NCBI GenBank assembly: GCA_001800495.1
Contig: MGVM01000095.1
Span: 1-10,826, forward strand
Length of the DNA: 10,826 bases
Origin: Elusimicrobia bacterium RIFOXYB2_FULL_48_7
GTDB lineage: Bacteria; Elusimicrobiota; Endomicrobiia; CG1-02-37-114; XYA2-FULL-39-19
Direction of reading: 5' to 3'
Positions 6,327 through 10,826 of this stretch are shown in pieces. The notes under the pieces are model-generated. The model was not told the origin of the DNA and ran no database searches. It was given only the letters and a program-made list of their open reading frames with translations. How positions within the stretch are numbered: position 1 is the stretch's first letter; each line of letters starts with the position of its first letter. A program made the position numbers and the translations under genes.

Positions 6327-7918
6327 ATGGCATTAGACAATCAACTAGTTACAATTAAGCAAGCAAGCGAATGGGCAACGGATTTCTTTAAGAAAAATAT
6401 TACCCCATCGAACATTTCGTATCTCATTCAATACGGACGAGTAAAAAAAATAGGTGACAATGGTGAAACCTTAATAAACAAGTCTGAATTGATAAAGTAT
6501 TACAGTTCTTTCTATGGACAAAGAGAAATTTCCTGGAAAGATAGTTTGGGAAATGATTTAAACTGGCATTTATCCTTTGATTCCATAAAGGAAGCAGAAA
6601 CAACAAAGCATGTCCACCGGTTACACCCCTACAAAGGTAAATTCATTCCACACCTAGTGCAATATTTTATTGATGATCATATCGATGAATTCAAGAAAAA
6701 AATATATTTTAAAAATGGTGATATTATTCTTGATCCTTTTTGTGGTAGCGGAACCGCCTTAGTGCAAGCGAATGAGTCTGGCCTGCATGCAATAGGTATA
6801 GACATTTCAGAATTCAACTCGTTAATAAGTAATGCGAAAATTCAGGATTACAACTTTAGCGATTTAAATAAGGAAATCTCAATAATTACCGAAAAACTGC
6901 AAAAATATGTTTATTCTTCCAATGTTTACAAATTCGAAAAAGATCTATTAGAATCTCTATATCAATTTAATAATAAATACTTTCCCGCGCCCGAATTTAG
7001 AAGAAAAGTCTATAAAGGTGAAATAAACGAAGCTAAATATTCGAAACTGAAGGAAGAGCAATTTTTACCTATTTTTGATAATCTTATAAAGAAGCATGCT
7101 GTTAGTGTAAAAAGTAAAACAAGTGGCAATGGATTTTTGGGAACCTGGTGTTTAGATGACATCAGGAAAGAAATTAAATATGTTTATAATATGGTAGAGG
7201 AAATAAAGAATAAAAAAACAAAAGAGATAATAATGATAATCCTGAGTCGATTCGTTCTTGCAGGGCAACAACTCACTCTGATTTAGCCACATTAAAAACT
7301 CCAGTTACAACAACATATTATTGCCAGAAACACTCGAAAATATGCAAGCCTCTTTTCTCTATTTTAAATTGGTGGGAAAGATATTCGCAAGATACAATTC
7401 AGCGTTTGATTGAATTTAAAGAATTGAAAACAAATACTTTCCAATTTTGTTTAACTGGTGATTCAAGAAATATTGATATTTTTGCAGCTACAGAGAAAAG
7501 GAATCTAGAATATTCTGAGATTTTGAAAAATAAAAAGATCTCGGGTATTTTTTCAAGTCCACCCTATGTTGGGTTGATTGACTACCACGAACAGCATGCC
7601 TATGCTTATGATTTATTTAAACTAGACAGGAAGGACAAGCTGGAAATAGGTCCTTTATTTAAAGGACAGGGTAGAGAGGCTCAAGAATCTTATGTTAGTG
7701 GTATTTCGGATGTTTTGAGTAACTGCAAAAAGTTTATGCGTAACGATTATAATGTTTTTCTCGTTGCAAATGATAAATTTAACCTTTACCCTAGAATAGC
7801 GGAGAAGTCTGGAATGAAAATAATTAATCAATTTAGGAGACCTGTCCTGAATCGTACGGAAAAGGATAAAGGTGCTTATTCAGAAATAATATTCCATTTA
7901 AAAGAGGTGGATAATTGA
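6327..7918 (+). pseudogene. Site-specific DNA methyltransferase (N4-cytosine/N6-adenine type), broken by a frameshift
   Basis: Two frames together make one methyltransferase of about 530 residues. Frame one (6327-7286) encodes a helix-turn-helix-like N-terminus (1-65), the motif X region HRLHPYKGKFIPHLVQYF (98-115), the AdoMet motif I DPFCGSGTAL (136-145) and GIDISEFN. After SR (7245-7250) the frame is wrong and stops at 7284. The -1 frame, open to 7918, continues with RSCRATTHSDL and then YYCQKHSKICKP. It then has catalytic motif IV SSPPYVGLIDYHEQ (SSPPY at 7553-7567) and a conserved end, ANDKFNLYPRI to EIIFHLK. Motif I before motif IV with a long insert resembles the alpha order; the Ser-Pro-Pro-Tyr form often goes with N4-cytosine methylation. 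One missing base near 7250 explains the break. Without correction, the catalytic motif is lost. Sequencing error is possible, but the truncated neighbour favours real decay. The target sequence is unknown. Confidence 0.82.
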
Positions 7919-8181
7919 ATATTATTATTGAGGGTTACTTAAATAAATTTGTCGAAGAGTTTGATTTAGACAAAATTGAAAAAGATATTAATTTTGAAAA
8001 ATTCTGTCATTATTCAATCTTGAAAAATGAATTATCTTTTTTCGACGATAATGATTTAAATGAGGTTAGTATTGGCAAAAACAAGGGAATTGATGGAATA
8101 TGTATCTCGGTTAATGGACATATCATTACAAATATTCAAGCGGAGTTTTTTTGCCAGTTTGACCTCAAGCTGACAGCGTAA
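7915..8181 (+). pseudogene. Truncated N-terminal stub of an AIPR-like (abortive infection) protein
   Basis: This 88-codon frame starts at TTG 7915, overlapping the methyltransferase stop by 4 nt (TTGA), with a good ribosome site GAGGTGG (7904-7910) in front; that supports translational coupling. Residues 27-73 (FEKFCHYSILKNEL, DDNDLNEVSIG, KGIDGICISVNGHIITN) resemble my recollection of the start of AIPR-family proteins, which are usually several hundred residues long. In those the GIDGI aspartate is followed by a QAK-type motif, giving a PD-(D/E)xK-like nuclease core. Here similarity ends at about residue 74 and the frame closes at 8181 in sequence of different composition, so the second half of the core and all the rest are missing. 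A 3' deletion or recombination junction near 8135-8160 is inferred. Alternatively it is the stub of another restriction endonuclease partner of the methyltransferase. Confidence 0.5.
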
Positions 8182-8204
8182 CTTAGCCCGCAAACTTAGC
8201 CCGC
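8180..8204. repeat. 12-bp direct repeat at the right edge of the AT-rich islet
   Basis: AACTTAGCCCGC occurs at 8180-8191 and again at 8193-8204, one base apart. The repeat lies right where AT-rich sequence gives way to the higher-GC flank and just 4 nt before the consensus -35 at 8209. It may mark the deletion junction or be a regulator site. Confidence 0.6.
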
Positions 8205-8208
8205 TGCC

Positions 8209-8237
8209 TTGACAATATTTCTTAAAAGTATTATAAT
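8209..8237 (+). promoter_or_regulatory. Consensus sigma-70 promoter for the TIGR03546/TIGR03545 pair
   Basis: TTGACA (8209-8214), a 17-bp spacer and TATAAT (8232-8237) match the consensus perfectly. Transcription should begin near 8244, giving a leader of about 31 nt before ATG 8275. Only a weak ribosome site (GACGGG, 8263-8268) precedes the ATG. Confidence 0.8.
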
Positions 8238-8274
8238 TTCCCAGTAAATAAGATTTATTTCTGACGGGTAAAAT

Positions 8275-8790
8275 ATGCTCTGGATAAAACTTGTAAGAAA
8301 AATACTGACAATCCTTAACTCGAACATTTCTCCTTTCGAGATCGGCTACGGCGTAGCGCTCGGCTCAATAATCGGCTTAACCCCCTTCCTGGCCCTGCAT
8401 AACCTGGTGGTTTTCATACTGATAATATTACTGAACGTAAACATCTCCTCTGCCTTGCTTGCCGTCGCTGTTTTTTCCATTATCGGCCACTTTACCGACC
8501 CCATTGCCAACCTGATCGGGAAGCTGCTTCTTGTAAAAATGGATTTTCTCAACCCGTTCTGGACCAACCTTTACAATATGCCTATTGTTCCCTTGACACG
8601 GTTCAACAACACAGTGGTACTGGGAAGCCTGGTCCTGTCCCTCGTCCTTTTTGTGCCCATTGCCGTTTTAACTATAAAATTCATAGTGTATTACAGGTCG
8701 AAGCTTGCCTCGAAAGTCGCGCAGTGGAAAATCATGAAATTATTCAAACTGTCGCCTATATATAAAATCTTTTCTGCCTACATCCCATAA
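8275..8790 (+). CDS. Small membrane protein, TIGR03546 type (DUF2062-like)
   Basis: A 171-residue membrane protein of unknown function. Residues 19-50 (SPFEIGYGVALGSIIGLTPFLALHNLVVF) have the pattern of DUF2062 proteins: a short amphipathic start, then a Gly-rich helix and a helix pair. Hydrophobic segments lie near 22-38, 42-62, 62-86 and 108-138, followed by a basic tail. I recognise it as the TIGR03546 family, which as I recall is nearly always encoded beside a TIGR03545 protein, as here. The downstream gene starts 3 nt after this stop and has no visible ribosome site, so the two are likely translationally coupled. The direct partner may be the AsmA-like product, but this is inference from synteny. 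Base composition returns to that of the non-islet genes. Confidence 0.8.
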   Translation: MLWIKLVRKILTILNSNISPFEIGYGVALGSIIGLTPFLALHNLVVFILIILLNVNISSALLAVAVFSIIGHFTDPIANLIGKLLLVKMDFLNPFWTNLYNMPIVPLTRFNNTVVLGSLVLSLVLFVPIAVLTIKFIVYYRSKLASKVAQWKIMKLFKLSPIYKIFSAYIP

Positions 8791-8793
8791 CCA

Positions 8794-10719
8794 ATGAAAA
8801 TAATTCGCTGGAAAGCGGTAATACCCCTGGCTGTCCTGACCACCCTGACGGTTGTTTTCTGCGTTTTCTTCATGGATTCCATAATCAAGAATATCTTCAT
8901 ATCAAGCGGCGAAGCGATCTTCGGCGCGAAGGTGGAAATAAGGAAGCTGAAGACCGGCATCATATCGCCCTCCATTGATATTCAGGGCCTTCAAATAGCC
9001 GACAAAGGCAATTTTTTCAAGAATGCCATTGAGGTGGACAGCATCCGGTTCGGCATGAAGTTCCTTCCCCTTTTATCCAAGAAAGTGATAATCGACGACA
9101 TGAGCATAGAGAACATCCGCTTTGGCACGGAAAGGAAGACTTCCGGCGAACTGCCTCCGAAAAAAATCAAAAAGATCGAAAAAAAGCAAAAAGCCGAAAA
9201 GAAGGACGGTATAACGTCAAAGCTGTTCGACTCGCTCAAGGCAAAGATGGACCAGGAAGCAAGCTCCATGCCCATAGCAAAGGGGACGGACGGCCTGGGC
9301 GACAGCGTAAAGTCCTTTGACGCGAAAAAACTTGTTTCCGGGTACGACCTGGAATCAAAGAAGAAACTGGATTCCCTGTCAAAGGACAGCGCCGAAAAAT
9401 TCCAGAAGTACAAAACACAGCTGGAGGGGATCAAGCCGGAAGAAAGGGTGGAATCGACCAACCTGCTTATAAAAGAGGTTTCAAAGATAAAAATAAAGAC
9501 AGTCCAGGACGTGCAGCCGGCCAAGGAAAAAATAGACAGTTTGAACAAGGAAAAACAGCTTCTGGACGAAACGCTCTCAAAGATAAACGCGTCCAAGGAC
9601 GGGATATCGAAGGAGCTTAAGGAAAAAGGGGCGGTTATCGGGCAGATAGACGATCTTGTGAAAAAAGACCGCGACAACCTGATGGCGATGGTCAATATAG
9701 GCAAAATAGACAAGGGCGGTATAGCCCGCGCGGTATTCGGCCCCATCTGGATGAACCGGGTCAACAAGGGCATGTATTACCTTTACCTGGTAAGGAAGTA
9801 TTCACCGCCCAAGAAGAAAAACCAGGCGAAGGACCTGTTCCCCAGGGAAAAAGGGTATGATGTTGTCTTCTATAAAAGTGAAGTCCTGCCCGGCCTCCTG
9901 ATAAAACACATCGGGATTTCGGGAAAATCGGAAGAACTTGACCTGGAAGGAACGCTTGTCGACCTTTGCTCCGACCAGATGGCGTACGGCAGGCCTGCCA
10001 GGCTCAACATTACAGGCAAAAACGGGAAAAACACCTATTTAATTGACGGCCTTTTCGACCATACGGGCGACATACCGGTTGATTCCATTTCTATAAAAGC
10101 GGACAACATGGAAGTAAGCTCGCTGGGCATTCCCAAAAACGACTATATCCCGGATATCAAGTCGGGCACAATGGTCCTTATTTCCAGCTTTACCCTGAGA
10201 GAAGAAGAACTGGACTGCAGGATGCTGATCGAGATAAAAAATGTGAAATTTGCCAAAAATAAGGGCAATTCCGAGATTAACAATATGCTCGGCGAAGTGT
10301 TTGACAGCATAAACAGCATTACAGTCGAGGCCAGGATGTACGGAAAGTCGGACTCCCTGCAGACAGAGCTTGATTCGAACCTGGACGACATGGTCTCGGA
10401 GAAGCTGAAGGCAGCTTACGAGAAAAAGGTGGCTGAATACAAGGCGAAAATAAACGAGGAACTGAACAACCAGGTCAACAAAGAAAAAGAGAAATTTGCC
10501 CTGGAATACGAATCAAAGAAGGAAGAGCTTACAAAGGGGTTCACGGAGAAACAGAACCTGGTAAATGAACAGAAACAGGCGATAGAGGACAAGATACAGG
10601 AAGTCAGGAAGAAAATAGAGGATTACACCGAAGGCGAGAAGAAGAAACAGGAAGAAGAAGTGAAGAAGAAGATCGGCGACAAAGTTCCCACCAAAGAGCT
10701 GGACAAATACTTCAAATAA
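8794..10719 (+). CDS. Membrane-anchored AsmA-like coiled-coil protein, TIGR03545 type
   Basis: A 641-residue protein of unknown function. A single membrane anchor at about 9-30 is followed by IRKLKTGIISPSIDIQGLQIADKG and SIENIRFGTERK (about 47-115). That stretch resembles the beta-strand repeat start of AsmA/YhdP-type proteins, which carry lipids between the two membranes of Gram-negative cells. A Lys/Glu-rich charged stretch (120-140) and long predicted coiled coils (140-310) follow, then a mixed beta region (360-520, for example YDVVFYKSEVLPGLLIKHIGISGK and TYLIDGLFDHTG). A second, highly charged coiled coil runs from 535 to the C-terminus. The body should be periplasmic. The order and the partner gene match the TIGR03545 family as I remember it; the length is somewhat above what I recall for the family. 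A role in envelope lipid transport is inference only. Minus-strand frames at 8991-9773 and 10143-10391 are shadows. Confidence 0.78.
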   Translation: MKIIRWKAVIPLAVLTTLTVVFCVFFMDSIIKNIFISSGEAIFGAKVEIRKLKTGIISPSIDIQGLQIADKGNFFKNAIEVDSIRFGMKFLPLLSKKVIIDDMSIENIRFGTERKTSGELPPKKIKKIEKKQKAEKKDGITSKLFDSLKAKMDQEASSMPIAKGTDGLGDSVKSFDAKKLVSGYDLESKKKLDSLSKDSAEKFQKYKTQLEGIKPEERVESTNLLIKEVSKIKIKTVQDVQPAKEKIDSLNKEKQLLDETLSKINASKDGISKELKEKGAVIGQIDDLVKKDRDNLMAMVNIGKIDKGGIARAVFGPIWMNRVNKGMYYLYLVRKYSPPKKKNQAKDLFPREKGYDVVFYKSEVLPGLLIKHIGISGKSEELDLEGTLVDLCSDQMAYGRPARLNITGKNGKNTYLIDGLFDHTGDIPVDSISIKADNMEVSSLGIPKNDYIPDIKSGTMVLISSFTLREEELDCRMLIEIKNVKFAKNKGNSEINNMLGEVFDSINSITVEARMYGKSDSLQTELDSNLDDMVSEKLKAAYEKKVAEYKAKINEELNNQVNKEKEKFALEYESKKEELTKGFTEKQNLVNEQKQAIEDKIQEVRKKIEDYTEGEKKKQEEEVKKKIGDKVPTKELDKYFK

Positions 10720-10738
10720 GCAACACCCCCGGCAGGAT

Positions 10739-10826
10739 TCAGGCATTCCCCTTTTTTTTCCTCACAATAAACAAGGACGCAGCTATCAGGAAAGCTCCCG
10801 ATAATACAAAAACGGACCTTATCCCG
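10739..10826 (-). CDS. C-terminal end of a membrane protein, probably an MFS-type carrier, partial
   Basis: The minus-strand frame entering from the right edge gives 28 residues, GIRSVFVLSGAFLIAASLFI then VRKKKGNA, and ends at TGA (10741-10739). One hydrophobic helix followed by a positive tail, with GxRSVF at the helix start, is typical of the last membrane segment of MFS carriers, but so short a piece cannot prove it. It converges on the AsmA-like gene with 19 bp between the stop codons. Confidence 0.5.
   Translation of the reverse strand, partial: GIRSVFVLSGAFLIAASLFIVRKKKGNA

Noticed and set aside
7406..7918. Second methyltransferase half as an independent gene starting at TTG 7406
   Set aside because: Conserved methyltransferase sequence continues upstream in the same frame to 7250, and no ribosome site precedes 7406.
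8991..9773. 260-codon minus-strand frame
   Set aside because: It is Ser/Phe-rich, as expected for the antisense of Lys/Glu-rich coiled coils, and lies wholly inside the AsmA-like gene.
10720..10760. Possible terminator between the two convergent genes (eight T at 10752-10759)
   Set aside because: The T run lies inside the partial minus-strand gene, and I find only a bulged stem of 3-4 bp before it.

Overview
The window reads as chromosome from an uncultured, probably Gram-negative bacterium of moderate GC. Strong sigma-70-type promoters are visible. The genes include an ArnT/PMT-like membrane glycosyltransferase, an AsmA-like protein and the paired TIGR03546/TIGR03545 families. That mix would fit Elusimicrobia-, Omnitrophota- or Goldbacteria-like lineages, but no rRNA or marker gene is present, so the placement is a guess. 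No tRNA, rRNA, CRISPR array or transposase was seen.

Left part (1-5495), all on the minus strand. From right to left: an MFS exporter-like permease and a Kv-type potassium channel, 14 nt apart and probably one operon from a promoter at 5527-5555; then a family-39-type glycosyltransferase with its own -10 box right at the start codon; then an ATP/ADP-translocase-like (NTT) membrane protein with a C-terminal HEAT-like region that runs off the left edge. The gaps after the channel gene and after the glycosyltransferase gene each carry one copy of a 43-bp repeat. In the right-hand copy it forms a clean GAAA-loop terminator hairpin.

Middle part (about 5600-8180), plus strand, visibly AT-rich compared with both flanks. 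It holds a lexA-type repressor whose promoter contains a perfect 8-3-8 palindrome and which is probably leaderless; a DNA methyltransferase gene broken by a -1 frameshift near 7250; and, overlapping its stop, the N-terminal stub of a gene that looks like an AIPR-type (abortive infection) protein. I read this as a horizontally acquired, decaying defence or modification islet inserted next to, or together with, the repressor. An 18-bp tandem repeat flanks it on the left and a 12-bp direct repeat on the right.

Right part (8209-10826). A consensus promoter (TTGACA, 17 bp, TATAAT) drives a two-gene unit: a small DUF2062-like membrane protein (TIGR03546 type) and a 641-residue membrane-anchored protein (TIGR03545 type) with an AsmA-like N-terminal part and long coiled coils. 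The last 88 bases carry the C-terminus of a convergent membrane-protein gene.

The most interesting items are the lexA control region, the broken methyltransferase/AIPR pair, the duplicated terminator-like repeat and the uncharacterised TIGR03546/TIGR03545 pair. Nothing here proves a wholly new system.
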